Shown: positions 31,410 to 44,019, counted from the stretch's first letter. The stretch is DNA of 64,000 bases from Thiorhodovibrio winogradskyi (GCF_036208045.1 NZ_CP121472.1:186001-250000); one strand, 5' to 3'. Notes: generated from the sequence alone by a model not told the origin. Translations and numbers: made by a program.

Positions 31410-31970
31410 ATGCCACCTGTCGTCGAATCACTCGCCATCCCCGCCGTCAAGCTGATCCACCCGCAAAAACACGGCGACGCACGCGGTTTTTTCTCCGAGA
31501 CCTACAGCCAAGGCGACCTCGCCACCGCCGGCATCGACATCCACTTCGTGCAAGACAACCATGCCTTCTCCGTCGAACGCGGCACCCTGCGCGGCCTGCA
31601 CTTCCAGACCCCGCCCTTCGCCCAACACAAACTGATCCGCGTCATCCGTGGCGCCATCCTGGATGTTGCCGTCGACCTGCGCACCTGCTCGCCGACCTAC
31701 GGCCAGCACGTCTCAGCCATGATCTCCGCCGAGGCCTGGAACCAACTCCTCGTCCCCATCGGCTTCGCCCATGGCCTGATGACCCTCGAACCCAACACCG
31801 AAGTGCTCTACAAGGTCTCGAGCAGCTACTCCCCCGAACACGACAAAGGCCTGCTGTGGAACGACCCCGCCCTGGCCATCGACTGGCCACTTGTTCCCGA
31901 TGCCGCCATCCTCTCCGATAAAGATCGGCGCCAACCGACCCTGGCCGAACTCCCGGCCTATTTTGAATAG
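31410..31970 (+). CDS. rfbC: dTDP-4-dehydrorhamnose 3,5-epimerase
   Basis: A cupin enzyme of dTDP-L-rhamnose synthesis. ATG 31410 (186 aa) is chosen over 31401 because AGGAT lies about 9 nt upstream. Typical motifs are HGDARGFFSETYSQGDLAT, the catalytic His and surroundings VQDNHAFSVERGTLRGLHFQ, and VPIGFAHGLMTLEPNTEVLY with the YSPEHDKGLLWNDPALAIDW end. It is complete. The other rml genes are not in the window, so the rhamnose pathway is split or the gene is a leftover of the polysaccharide locus. Confidence 0.93.
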   Translation: MPPVVESLAIPAVKLIHPQKHGDARGFFSETYSQGDLATAGIDIHFVQDNHAFSVERGTLRGLHFQTPPFAQHKLIRVIRGAILDVAVDLRTCSPTYGQHVSAMISAEAWNQLLVPIGFAHGLMTLEPNTEVLYKVSSSYSPEHDKGLLWNDPALAIDWPLVPDAAILSDKDRRQPTLAELPAYFE

Positions 31971-31979
31971 ACGCGACCA

Positions 31980-32525
31980 GGGTGAATGCCTCGGAACCCA
32001 CCCTCGCCGCGCCCATGGCCAAGAACGGCTATGGCCGCTATTTGCTTGACCTGCTGACGGATGCACCACCCATCACCGCGCATGCCACCGACTCCGTCTG
32101 ACCCCAACACCCCCCAAGCCGCCCTGTGGCTCTGGCGCGCCGCCCTGGCCATTGACGCCGGCGACCTCCCGCGCGCGCGGGCCATGACCCGTCATGCGCT
32201 GCGCGGCGGCTATGATCGGGCGCGCATGGCGCGCACGCTGATCGGCGAGCTGAGCCACGCGCCCGCCGTCCGCTCCCCGACCCATCGGCACCGCCACCCC
32301 TCCACCCACGACTTCCGCCTGGGGCTAGAATTCGGCTTCCCGCCCGGGCAGGCGCCCGCCACCCCAGCCTGACCCGCGAAGCCGAGCACCACCACCAGGC
32401 CGGGCGCTATCGCGAGGCGGCGCAGTGCTGGCAGGATGTCGCGGATTTGTTGCAGGAAGACACCCCGGATCACATCTACTAGCGCCTCGGCGAAGCCATG
32501 GCCGGCAACCTCGAGGGCTGGAAAA
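31980..32525 (+). pseudogene. decayed TPR/methyltransferase-type gene
   Basis: Fragments in several frames: MAKNGYGRYLLDLLTDAPPI, ALWLWRAALAIDAGDLPRAR, then AGRYREAAQCWQDVADLLQE and, after a stop, RLGEAMAGNLEGW. The last part matches the N-terminus of the gene at 17856-19577 (LKCWQDLADRLQEQTPESVY, RLGEAMACNHQGF). It is cut off by the IS110 element at 32526. Confidence 0.6.
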
Positions 32526-32594
32526 TCAAAGAAACTATGTAGGCCATCCAAGTCTAAGCCTCGACATTAACCCCGAGCCACGAGGAGACCGAAC

Positions 32595-33722
32595 ATGACC
32601 ACTGCCGCTGTCCAAACGCCGAAGACCACCCTCTATCTGGCCCTCGAGCTGAGCAACAAGACCTGGAAGCTTGGCTTCAGCAACGGCGAGAAGATCCGGA
32701 TCAAGACCATCGAAGCGCGGGATCTTCCCGCGTTGCGCGAGCAGATCGAGATCGCCCAGGGGAAGCTTGGACTCAGCGCGGATTGTGTCATTGAAAGCGT
32801 TTACGAAGCCGGGCGGGATGGCTTCTGGATTCATCGCATCTTGGAATCCTGGGGGATTCACAGCCGTGTGGTCGACTCGGCCAGCATCCAGGTCAACCGC
32901 AAGAAGCGGCGCGTGAAGACCGACCGGGTCGACGTCGAAGCCCTGCTGGTGCAGCTCATGCGTTATCTTGGCGGAGAGAAAAAAGCCCTCGCGGTGGTGA
33001 ACGTCCCCAGTGCCGAGGCCGAGGATCGGATGCGAGTTGATCGCGAGCGCGAGCGGCTGATCCACGAACGTGGCGCCCACAGCTCACGGATGAAATCCCT
33101 GTTCGTCGCCCAAGGACTGGTCATCGAGCGCCTCAACGACTCGCTGATCGAAAACCTCGATCACCTATGCACCGCCACCGGCGAGCCCCTCGGCGCCGAC
33201 CTCAAAGAAGAGATCCGCCGCGAATATCAGCGCTATTGCTTGGCTGATGAGCAAATCCGCGCCATCGAGCAAGAACAAAAGCGCCGCGTCGAGCAAGCCA
33301 CCGACGCGGCCTATGAGCAAATCGCGCGCATGCTCGAGCTCAAAGGCATCGGCTGGGTTTCGAGCTGGGTCTTGGTCATGGAATTCTTCAGCTGGCGCGG
33401 CTTTCGCAACCGCCAGCAGCTGGCCGCCTGTGCCGGGCTGACCCCCACGCCCTATGCCAGTGGTGATGACCAGCGCGACCAAGGCATCAGCAAGGCTGGC
33501 AACCGACGCATCCGTGCCCTCATGGTCGAGCTGTCCTGGCTATGGCTGCGCTACCAGCCCGACAGCGCCCTGAGTCGCTGGTACCGCGAGCGCTTTGCCA
33601 AGGGCGGCAAACGCATGCGGCGCATCGGCATCGTCGCCCTGGCGCGCAAGCTGCTCATCGCCCTGTGGCGCTATCTCGAACAGGGCGAGATCCCGGACGG
33701 CGCGGTGCTCAAAGCCGGCTAA
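32595..33722 (+). CDS. IS110-family transposase, second type
   Basis: A 375-aa DEDD recombinase unrelated in detail to the IS1111-type one. The RuvC-like part has TLYLALELSNKTWKLGFSN (Glu in place of the first Asp), CVIESVYEAGRDGFWIHRIL and VKTDRVDVEALLVQLMRYL. The transposase_20 part has MLELKGIGWVSSWVLVMEFF, LAACAGLTPTPYASGDDQRD and QGISKAGNRRIRALMVELSW. The frame is intact. It interrupts a TPR/methyltransferase-type pseudogene. Confidence 0.92.
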   Translation: MTTAAVQTPKTTLYLALELSNKTWKLGFSNGEKIRIKTIEARDLPALREQIEIAQGKLGLSADCVIESVYEAGRDGFWIHRILESWGIHSRVVDSASIQVNRKKRRVKTDRVDVEALLVQLMRYLGGEKKALAVVNVPSAEAEDRMRVDRERERLIHERGAHSSRMKSLFVAQGLVIERLNDSLIENLDHLCTATGEPLGADLKEEIRREYQRYCLADEQIRAIEQEQKRRVEQATDAAYEQIARMLELKGIGWVSSWVLVMEFFSWRGFRNRQQLAACAGLTPTPYASGDDQRDQGISKAGNRRIRALMVELSWLWLRYQPDSALSRWYRERFAKGGKRMRRIGIVALARKLLIALWRYLEQGEIPDGAVLKAG

Positions 33723-34346
33723 GGCCCGCCGCCCGCGGAAGACATCCAGTCACCCCCAAACGGCCGAGCACAGCGCCAACGCCCGAGGAGAGAGCAACGC
33801 GACGGATCACGGTCAAGGTTGTCGAAAGCGCCCGACAGGCCCCTGGGCTGACCCCTGGTCATGCCGTTTTAAAAGAAGGGGCGCTTTCCTTTTCAATCGG
33901 TTTCAGCGGCGAACATCGCATGCAATTTCAGGTGACCGGGCTTCCCGGCACGGATAGAAGGTGGAGCGGATTCGCACAGAATCTGTCGGCTTTCAAACCG
34001 AGACAACCCATGGCTGTCATAACGCTCGCAATGCTCATGACACCGAGCAAAACGCGCTGACCAAACGGCCGCCATCGCCAAGGAGAACGAATAAGCTAGT
34101 GACGATTCAAAGTGAGTGATCAGGCTATTTGAAAGCGTTTGAACAGCGCCCGACGGCCTTGCCATGCACGAGCGTTTCGATAAACCACGCCCGCCCCTTC
34201 GGGGAGAGAGAAGCGCGGCATGGCGGCTGGTCTGCGCAATCATGCAATGCGATAATGAATGTAACATTCTGATTTGCGATGTTGGCGCTGAACAAAATAA
34301 TCTCTCGAAAAAAGGGCTTGACAAAAACGCCTCATAGAAGGGGCCA
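33723..34346. other. noncoding region downstream of IS110-type transposase
   Basis: No convincing gene. A hairpin-forming purine/pyrimidine run (AAAAGAAGGGGCGCTTTCCTTTT) lies near 33872. It probably belongs to the IS right end. Confidence 0.4.
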
Positions 34347-34861
34347 GTGCGGCCTGGCAAGGCCGCGTGTTCTAGCGGGTTAGAGTCCCGCCTGGGTCAT
34401 CGTGAGCCGCGAGCCCAGTATCAAGTCTTGCGGCGCGAAGGGTAACTGACGCGACGATGCGTAGGCGTGAAAACAGGCGAGGTGCAAAGGTAACGGGTGA
34501 AGCCGACCCTGAAGGTGTAGAGCCCCGAAAATTACGTTGGAGAGTGCCGACGGGTTTGGCCCCCCGGCAGGCAACAATGCATGTCGCGTCACTGGTCAGT
34601 GGCATGGATACTCCCCGGGGTCCGAGGCCGTGTCGAGCCTTATATTGAGAGCACGTGGTAACCAGGGAGATCCGTGCATCGGTCCGCTGGAGGCGGGCAC
34701 CGGCGAACAAGTGTAAAAAGCGAGGACGCCGGCGGTGGTGCACGGAAGTCGGAGCCACTCGTAAGAGCGATGACGCCCGGTAATGCGGGTCGAGCATAAG
34801 GGGTGGCGGTCTGAGATAACGTGACAGTGACACACGTCCCTACGCTGAGAGGACTAAGAGC

Positions 34862-36226
34862 GTGACAACCAAACTGAAACGTTTCACACTGAAGGCGCGC
34901 GAGGAACTGCGCACGCGGTTCACCTCCCTGATGGGGTTGTTGTTTGATCCCGAGGGGTTGCTTGATGAGCTTCGGACGCCAAGACGGACGCCCCGATTGG
35001 GCACAGGGCGCCCGGAGTTGATGGGGTAAGAAAGGAGGACTATGCCAAGGGCCTATTGGCTCGCTTGGAGGACTTGTCGGCACGGATACGCCGACTGGGC
35101 TATCGGCCGCAACCGGTGCGGCGAACCTACATCCCGAAAGGGGACGGACGCATGCGTCCGCTGGGTGTTCCGAGTTTTGAGGACCGTCTGGTGCAGGATC
35201 GCCTCAGCCAAATCTTGCAGGCCATCTGGGAGCCGGAGTTTCTGGACTGCTCCTATGGCTTTCGCCCTGGGCGCAGTGCGCATGATGCGCTACGTCGGGT
35301 CGCGGAGGTCATCACCAACGAACGGACGTTGCGGGGTGGTTGAAGCTGACATCAAAGGCTTCTTCGACCACGTCTCCCATGCCCACCTGCTGCGCTTTCT
35401 AGAACATCGCATCGGCGATCCGAACCTTCCACGGATCATCGAGCGGTTTCTGAAAGCCGGCATCATGGAAGATGGCGTATTTGCAGCCAGCGTCGAAGGG
35501 ACGCCGCAAGGCGGATTGGTCTCGCCCGTACTGAGTAATATCTACCTGCACTACGTGCTCGACCTTTGGTTCGAGAAGCGTTTTGCAAAGCAGTGCGCGG
35601 GCAAGGCCTACCTGATTCGCTACGCCGATGACTATGTGGCCTGCTTCACGCACGAGGTCGACGCCCGCGCCTTTCTCACCGAAATGCAAAAGCGCTTGGC
35701 CGAGTTCGATCTGGAGATCGAGCCGAGCAAGACGGCGCTGCTGCAAGTTGGCAGTGCCCTGTTGACATCAAGAGGGCTTGGACGCTCGCGGGTGCAATAC
35801 CAAGGACCACGCACCTTCAGCTTCCTCGGCTTCACCCATTATGTGGGTCGGAGTCGGACGGGGCGCTTCGTTGTTGGTCGCAAAACCGACGGCAAGCGCC
35901 TGCGCAAGAAGCTCAAGGCCCTCAACGACCGCCTGCGGGAGATGCGTACTGAGGGAGGGAACGCCATGGTGGCGTTTCTTGCGAGGCATCTGCAAGGACA
36001 CATTCAGTACTATGGTGTCAGCGGTAACAGTCGCGGGCTGTCGAGCTACATCTACTTTGCCCAACGGCTGCTGTTTACGTGGCTAAACAGGCGAAGCCAG
36101 AAGCGCTCGCTTAACTGGAAGCAATTCTCGGTCTACATACGCCGCCTCCTGCCCAAGGCAGAAATTCGCCACAACCTTTACCCCGTCCCTTGGTGGATGA
36201 CTCAGACTGGGAGCCGGATGGTGTAA
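34862..36226 (+). pseudogene. group II intron reverse transcriptase/maturase, frameshifted
   Basis: The GTG-started N-terminus TTKLKRFTLKAREELRTRFT then LMGLLFDPEGLLDE is followed by shifts near 34967 and 35015. RT blocks 0-2 (RRLGYRPQPVRRTYIPKGDG, MRPLGVPSFEDRLVQDRLSQ, FLDCSYGFRPGRSAHDALRR) lie at 35056-35340. After a third shift at GCGGGGTGG come VVEADIKGFFDHVSHAHLLR, GTPQGGLVSPVLSNIYLHYV, the catalytic RYADDYVACF and a maturase region. Three frameshifts make it inactive unless they are sequencing errors. Confidence 0.85.
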
Positions 36227-36243
36227 CACTCCAAGTCCGGTTC
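36211..36243 (+). ncRNA. group II intron domain V
   Basis: GAGCCGGAT pairs with GTCCGGTTC around an inner stem GGTGT/ACACTCC, the 33-34 nt catalytic hairpin. The maturase stop codon lies within it. Confidence 0.8.
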
Positions 36244-36365
36244 TGCGAGGAGCCGGGTAACAAAGCTGCGCATGGTCATAATATTGTGGCACCGCCGGGA
36301 AACCAGGCGGAAACAGAGAAAACAAACCTTGACCTAAACGCGGACAAGTTCCCGGCTTACTCTCC

Positions 36366-36426
36366 GGCTCGGTTTAATTTTCAGCAAAGGAATTCAAAGG
36401 AATTCTGGGGACGGTATACTTAATTC
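36366..36426 (-). repeat. R1-like fragment and R2 repeat
   Basis: GGCTCGGTTTAATTTT (36366-36381) resembles the reverse of R1. GGAATTCTGGGGACGGTATA followed by CTTAATTC (36399-36426) is a full R2 in reverse orientation without an insertion. Confidence 0.65.
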
Positions 36427-36602
36427 TAGACGAAGAACGCCAAATGGGGTTACAGTTTTACCAAGGCGTTTGTGACGGTTGAGAAATTGTCGGGTAACTA
36501 CTCCCCCCTCCCGAGCACCCCCACGCCGCCGCGCTAATCGCTTGACATCATAGCGGCGGCGACCTATGCCGCGGGTCCAAGATAGTGAGACGGACCGACA
36601 GC

Positions 36603-37271
36603 ATGGGCAGTTACTTTGGCTCTAAGGCCACCTTTGGGTTGTGTCAGCCGATCATCGCGCTGATGCCCCCGCATGACTCCTACATCGAGACGCATCTTGG
36701 CGGCGGGGCCATTATGCAGCGCAAGCCCCCGGCGTTGCGCAACATTGCCATCGAGCGCAATGCCCGGGTGCTGGAGCGGTTCCGCTGCGACTATCCGGTG
36801 GAGCGCGTCCATGGCTGCGCGCATGCGTTTCTCGCCGATTACCCCTTCAGCGGCCGCGAGCTGATCTACAGCGACCCGCCCTATCTGCACAGCACGCGCA
36901 GCTCCTCGCGACGCTACCGCTACGATTACAGCGAGCAAGATCACCGCGACCTGCTCGCCCTGCTCAAGTCACTGCCCTGCGCGGTGATCCTCTCCGGCTA
37001 TCCCTCGGACCTCTACGACCAACAGCTCGGCGACTGGCAGAGCCTGGAATTGCAGGTCATGAACCACGCTGGAGTCCGCACCGAGAAGCTGTGGTTGAAC
37101 TTCACCCCCGAGCGTCTGCACTGGGCGCGCTCTGCGGGAAAGAACTTCACCGACCGCCAGCGCATCAAACGCAAAGCCGAGACCTGGGCGCGGCGCTATC
37201 ACGCCATGCCCCCGGCGGAGCGCTTGGCGGTACTGGGGGCTGTGATGGCGGTGGAGGCCGAGCGCGCCTGA
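36603..37271 (+). CDS. DNA adenine methyltransferase (D12/Dam type)
   Basis: A 222-aa N6-adenine methyltransferase. ATG 36603 (MGSYFGSKATFG) puts the SAM-binding motif at the N-terminus, as in D12-class enzymes. Motif IV is YSDPPYLHSTR. Other parts are IETHLGGGAIMQRKPPALRN and the C-terminal VILSGYPSDLYDQQL. The target specificity is unknown and no partner restriction enzyme is seen. It lies within the terminal repeats of the IS66-like element, directly upstream of the transposase, so it looks like a passenger gene. Confidence 0.88.
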   Translation: MGSYFGSKATFGLCQPIIALMPPHDSYIETHLGGGAIMQRKPPALRNIAIERNARVLERFRCDYPVERVHGCAHAFLADYPFSGRELIYSDPPYLHSTRSSSRRYRYDYSEQDHRDLLALLKSLPCAVILSGYPSDLYDQQLGDWQSLELQVMNHAGVRTEKLWLNFTPERLHWARSAGKNFTDRQRIKRKAETWARRYHAMPPAERLAVLGAVMAVEAERA

Positions 37272-37286
37272 GCGCTGGCGATCGCC

Positions 37287-38695
37287 ATGCCCAGCGTCAA
37301 CAAGGCCTCCTAAGCGCGAGGAATTCGCCAGCCTGAAAACGCAGTTCGAGCAGCACTGCGCCGCCGGGCAGGTCAGCGAGGAGGTGCGTGCCTTGGTCGA
37401 GGCGTTGCTGATGCTCTTTGAGTTGCTGATGGCGGTGTTCATGGAGAAAACCACCACCAAGACCAGCCGCAACTCCGGGGTGCCACCGTCGCAGACCGAT
37501 CAGGATGAGGACTCAGCGAATGGCTCCCGATCCGGCTCGCGTGCCAAAGGCCACGACCCTGCTCACAACCGCGGCCCCAACACCCGCACCATTGAGACGG
37601 TCACCAGGCTCCCCGTCGCGCAGTGTGGGCACTGCGCGGCGGATTTAAGCCAAACCCCCAGTCAGGGGGTTGAGCGACGCACGCGCATCGATATCGTCTT
37701 CGAGAAGACCGTCGATCACCTGGATGCCGAGATCAAGGACTGCCCGCACTGCGGGCAGCGCACCAAAGCACCTTTCCCCTCGGCATTCGCCGGGCCGGTG
37801 CAATACGGCTTGGGCCTGCGCGCCTCTGTGATCAATCTGCTGGTGGCGCAGATGGTCTCGCTCAAGCGGGTGGTGCAGTTGCTCAACACCTTGATCGAGC
37901 AGGTGGTCTCACAAGCGACCCTGCTCGGCTCTGTCATGCAGTTGCATCTGGCCCTGGCCCGCTGGGAGCAGGAGGCCATTGCGGCGCTGCTCGAACTCCC
38001 GGCCATCCATGTCGATGAGACCTCTCTCAAGGTCGAGCGTACCAAGTCTTGGATCCATGTCTACGCCGGCGGGGAGATCACGCTGAAGTTCCGCCGTTCC
38101 CAAACGCGGGGCCCAAACGCGGACGCGAGGCGATTGAGGCGATCAACATCATTCCCCGCTATGGTGGGGTCACCATCCATGACTTTGGGCGTCGTATTTG
38201 TCCTATGACCATTGCGACCATGGGCTGTGCGGTGCGCATCTGGTCCGCGAGCTGACCTTTGTGGTGGAGACCAACGGCTATCGCTGGGCGGCGCGGATGA
38301 AGGACTTGCTGCTCGACACCGCCAAGCAGGTGGCCAACAGCCCACACCCGTGCCTCTCGGAGGATGCGTATCGCAAGCTGACCAAGCGCTATCGCGTCAT
38401 CCTCGCCCGGGGCGCGAAGGAGTTGCCACCCATCCCGCCACGCCAGGATGGCAAGCGCGGGCGGGTGGCGAAGTCTGATGCCCATAACCTCTGGGAGCGC
38501 TTGGAGCGCCATGAGACGGCGGTGCTGCTGTTCGCCAAGCGCCCGGAGGTGGCCTTTACCAATAACCGCGCGGAGCGGGACTTGCGCATGAGCAAGGTCA
38601 AGCAGAAGGTCTCCGGTTGCTTTCGAACCCGCCAGTACGCCGAAGCCTATTGCCGTATCTCCAGCTATCTCCAGACCATGGCCTATCGCGGCTAG
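37287..38695 (+). pseudogene. tnpC: IS66-family transposase TnpC, frameshifted
   Basis: ATG 37287 starts MPSVNKAS, then a one-base insertion. The frame from KREEFASLKTQFEQHCAAGQ runs to about 38095 with CGHCAADL and CPHCGQRT zinc motifs and the first catalytic Asp (AIHVDETSLKVER). A 13-bp tandem insertion (CCAAACGCGGGGC) and a lost T near 38190 shift the frame twice. The end reads CGAHLVRELTFVVETNGYRW to NNRAERDLRMSKVKQKVSG with the last Glu. It is inactive as read. Confidence 0.85.
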
Positions 38696-38814
38696 AATCC
38701 CCTGGTGGCCATCCAAATGGCGCTGTTTGGGGAGATCTATGCTGGAGGGGGGTGAGTAGTTACGCCATTGCTTTTTGAGAAGTTACGCGCTTGCTCTGTA
38801 AGTCTATGATTTTA

Positions 38815-38889
38815 TGGTGGGCGCGGCGGGTTTCGAACCTGCGACCCCTGCCGTGTGAAGGCAGTGCTCTCCCACTGAGCTACGCGCCC
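38815..38889 (-). tRNA. tRNA-Val(CAC), CCA encoded
   Basis: The cloverleaf is visible: acceptor GGGCGCG/CGCGCCC (7 bp), D arm GCTC...GAGC, anticodon stem CTGCC/GGCAG with loop TTCACAC (anticodon CAC), and T arm GCAGG-TTCGAAA-CCCGC with one mismatch. The CCA is encoded. The 3' end faces the accessory region, whose last IS ends 51 nt away. Confidence 0.95.
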
Positions 38890-39015
38890 CGCGTTTGGCG
38901 AGTACCCTGAAGTCTAGCGGTTGCTTGCTGCGTGGTCAAATGGCGTGACGGCGGTGCGGCTATCCCGGTGGAAGCCGCGACCACCGGGGCTGTCGTCATG
39001 GCGACGGATGTTTCG

Positions 39016-39729
39016 TTACCAGGGAATGGTCTGGCCGTCGCGGAAGAAGCCGCCGCTGGGGCCATCTTCGGGCAGGGTGGCGGCCCAGACGATGCCCTGG
39101 GCGCCTTCCTCGATGGAACGTGTGGCGTTGTTGCCACCCATCTGGGTGCGCACCCAGCCGGGGCAGACTGAGTTAATCTTGATGCCAGTGTTTTTGAGTT
39201 CGTCGGCGAAGATACGGGTGACGGCGTTCATGGCGGTCTTGGATAGGCGGTAGGCAGGGGCGAAGCCGTTCATGTCGCTGAGTTGGCCCATGCCGGATGA
39301 GACGTTGACCACGCACCCAGTTCCCTGCATGAGAGGGATCAAGCATTGGCACAGGCGCAAGGCGGAGAGGGTGTTGGTCTCGAAGGCGCTGCGCAGGTCG
39401 CTGAGGTCGGCATCAAAAATGCTGGAACCTGGGGTGCCGGGTTGTGGGTCGGGGAAAATGCCGGCGTTGTTGACCAGGACGTCGATGCGACCGAATTCCT
39501 TGCCGAGATAGTCGCGCAGGGCCAGCACCGAGGGTTCTTCGGTGACATGCAGTGGCTGGAAGCGCACATCCAGGCCTTCTGCGGCGAGTTTGCCGGCGGC
39601 GGTTTGGCCCTCGGCCTCACGGCGTGCGGTCAGTACAACGCGATGGCCGCGTGCGGCCAGTTGGCGGCAGGTTTCAAGCCCTAGTCCGCGATAGGCGCCG
39701 GTCACGACGGCGACGGGTTCGGTAGCCAT
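39016..39729 (-). CDS. SDR-family oxidoreductase
   Basis: A 237-aa classical short-chain dehydrogenase. The cofactor motif is TGAYRGLG with Arg residues after strand 2 (LTARREAEG) that favour NADP. Further features are [11 protein letters not shown], catalytic Ser in [10 protein letters not shown], Tyr-xxx-Lys in YRLSKTAMN, and [10 protein letters not shown]. It resembles carbonyl-reductase-like members. The substrate is unknown. First core gene after the tRNA, divergent to uvrA. Confidence 0.92.
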   Translation of the reverse strand: MATEPVAVVTGAYRGLGLETCRQLAARGHRVVLTARREAEGQTAAGKLAAEGLDVRFQPLHVTEEPSVLALRDYLGKEFGRIDVLVNNAGIFPDPQPGTPGSSIFDADLSDLRSAFETNTLSALRLCQCLIPLMQGTGCVVNVSSGMGQLSDMNGFAPAYRLSKTAMNAVTRIFADELKNTGIKINSVCPGWVRTQMGGNNATRSIEEGAQGIVWAATLPEDGPSGGFFRDGQTIPW

Positions 39730-39915
39730 GGGCGATCTCCTTTATTGTGGTGCCATTTGCTGGTCTGGCTAGCCTCTGGGCTAGAACGCCAGTATAGCAG
39801 CCGCATCTTTAAGGCATGGTTGATTGAATTGGGTACTATAGCGATCCACTACATGGCCTTTTTTGCGAGGATCTTTTTTGCAAGCTCTTTTTGCAAGGAG
39901 TCGTCACTTCACCTG

Positions 39916-42753
<2,838 letters not shown>

Positions 42754-42915
42754 CTGATCGGGTGAATCTATTCGTCCGCCAAGTCGATCTTCGGCGACGC
42801 ATGGCCGGGTTGCACAAAGTTGCGAGTCAGGTAAGCTTAGATACGAACCAAAAAACCTCCTGGTTTCGTGCGGTATTGACGGCGAAACAGGATGCAGCCC
42901 CAAAGGAGAAAGTCC

Positions 42916-43380
42916 ATGATTGATCAAAAACGTAGAAAGCTTTTGAAAGGTTCCCTGGGTGTTGGCCTGGTGGCGGGTGCCGGCCTGCTGAGCCCGCAAG
43001 CGCTGCTGGCAGCCTGGCCCGAGGCGGCTTTTACGGCGGAAGACAAGGCCGCCGCAATGAAGGATCTGCTCGGTTCCGAGACCTTCGAGAACAGTGATGC
43101 CGTCAAGATTGAAGCACCACCCGTTGCCGAGAACAGCGCGGCAGTGCGGGTGACCGTCTCGACGGATCTTGAGGATGCCAAGTCAATCACGATTTTCGCG
43201 GCCGGAAATCAGAGACCGCTTATTGCCTCCTTCGAGTTGCCCGAGCATGCCGTGCCCTATGTGTCGCTGAATATCAAGATGGCGGAGACCGCGGATGTGA
43301 TCGCCGTGGTGCAAACGCCAAAGGGACTTTTCGGTGCCGCGAGGATGGTGGAAGTGACCGCTGGCGGATGCGGTGCGTGA
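42916..43380 (+). CDS. soxY: sulfur carrier protein SoxY
   Basis: SoxY is the periplasmic carrier to which thiosulfate is bound during Sox oxidation. ATG 42916 has AGGAG 7 nt upstream. A Tat signal (RRKLLKGSLGVGLVAGAGLL) ends near ALLA-AW. The C-terminal GGCGA carries the swinging-arm Cys, a variant of the usual GGCGG ending. The gene pairs with soxZ downstream. No soxAX or soxB lies nearby, which fits purple sulfur bacteria where sox genes are split among loci. Confidence 0.95.
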   Translation: MIDQKRRKLLKGSLGVGLVAGAGLLSPQALLAAWPEAAFTAEDKAAAMKDLLGSETFENSDAVKIEAPPVAENSAAVRVTVSTDLEDAKSITIFAAGNQRPLIASFELPEHAVPYVSLNIKMAETADVIAVVQTPKGLFGAARMVEVTAGGCGA

Positions 43381-43525
43381 GGCGCGGTCGCTCCAGCCCA
43401 GACGGGACTCCGGGTTGGCTCCGGGGTGAATGGCGAGTAACCCCGTTTCCGACGTGACATTCAGACACAAGACCAAATCAGATTAGCGACAAGCGCCTAA
43501 AGCTTGTGCGAGAGGTAATGAAATC

Positions 43526-43843
43526 ATGGCTAGCAGCATTCGAATCCGCGCCAAACTAGAAAATGGCGTGACCACGGTGAAGACACTGATGACGCATCCG
43601 ATGGAAACCGGTCTGCGCAAGGACGAAGAAACCGATGAAACCATTCCCGCGCACTTTATCCAGGAAGTCACGGGCAAATGGAGGGATCAGGTGGTCATGA
43701 AGGGCCAGTGGAGTGGTGGCGTCTCCAAAAATCCCTATCTGTCCTTTCAGTTCAAAGGGGGTGAGCCGGGCGACGCCATTGAGATCAGCTGGATGGATAG
43801 TCAAGGCAACAGCGACAGCGCCACGACCAAGATAGCCGATTAA
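43526..43843 (+). CDS. soxZ: SoxZ, partner of SoxY
   Basis: A 105-aa protein that forms the SoxYZ heterodimer. The immunoglobulin-like beta fold is suggested by SSIRIRAKLENGVTTVKTLM, THPMETGLRKDEETDETIPA and LSFQFKGGEPGDAIEISWMD. A GAGAGGTAA string precedes the ATG. There is no signal peptide; it is co-exported with SoxY. 145 nt separate the genes. Confidence 0.96.
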   Translation: MASSIRIRAKLENGVTTVKTLMTHPMETGLRKDEETDETIPAHFIQEVTGKWRDQVVMKGQWSGGVSKNPYLSFQFKGGEPGDAIEISWMDSQGNSDSATTKIAD

Positions 43844-44019
43844 TCCAGGGCTTGGCGAGGGGGTGAGGGGGCGGTTTCTGATCCGCTCTCTCATCCGCTA
43901 TATCGTCCCACCCGTTTTGGCGCTCCTCCATGACCCTGCCCCTCCTATGACCCTGGTTTTGGAATCGCCCATCGCGCGTGCCGGCTTGATTTTGCTTTGG
44001 CGGCGAGCGCCCACTTCCT

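Larger units (their letters stand above)
32526..34346 (+). mobile_element. second-type IS110-family element, about 1.8 kb (right end uncertain)
   Basis: The left leader AAAGAAACTATGTAGGCCAT is shared with the fragment at 27265. The gene spans 32595-33722. About 620 nt of noncoding DNA up to the group II intron may be its right end and could hold its guide RNA; only one copy is here, so I cannot fix the tip. Confidence 0.65.
34347..36330 (+). mobile_element. group II intron with decayed IEP gene
   Basis: The probable 5' end is GTGCGGCCTGGCAAGGCCGC near 34347, followed by about 510 nt of structured RNA sequence (domains I-III). An intron-encoded protein frame and a clear domain V at 36211-36243 follow. 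The 3' end is not fixed; domain VI would lie just after 36243. Confidence 0.7.
36494..38763 (+). mobile_element. IS66-like element carrying a DNA adenine methylase
   Basis: The ends are GTAACTACTC followed by a C run (36494-36511) and its complement GAGTAGTTAC (38754-38763). Inside are a methylase gene and a tnpC-type gene 16 nt apart. No tnpA or tnpB genes are present. No clear 8-bp target duplication is seen. Another GAGAAGTTACGCGCTTGCT follows at about 38778 and may be an older end. Confidence 0.6.

Noticed and set aside
34374-34404. tRNA-like stem GCGGG...CCCGC
   Set aside because: The loop (TTAGAGT) is not a T loop, there is no cloverleaf, and it lies in the 5' part of a group II intron.
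36494-38763. IS66 target-site duplication of 8 bp
   Set aside because: The flanking octamers do not match (ATTGTCGG and GCCATTGC), so insertion history at this site is unclear.
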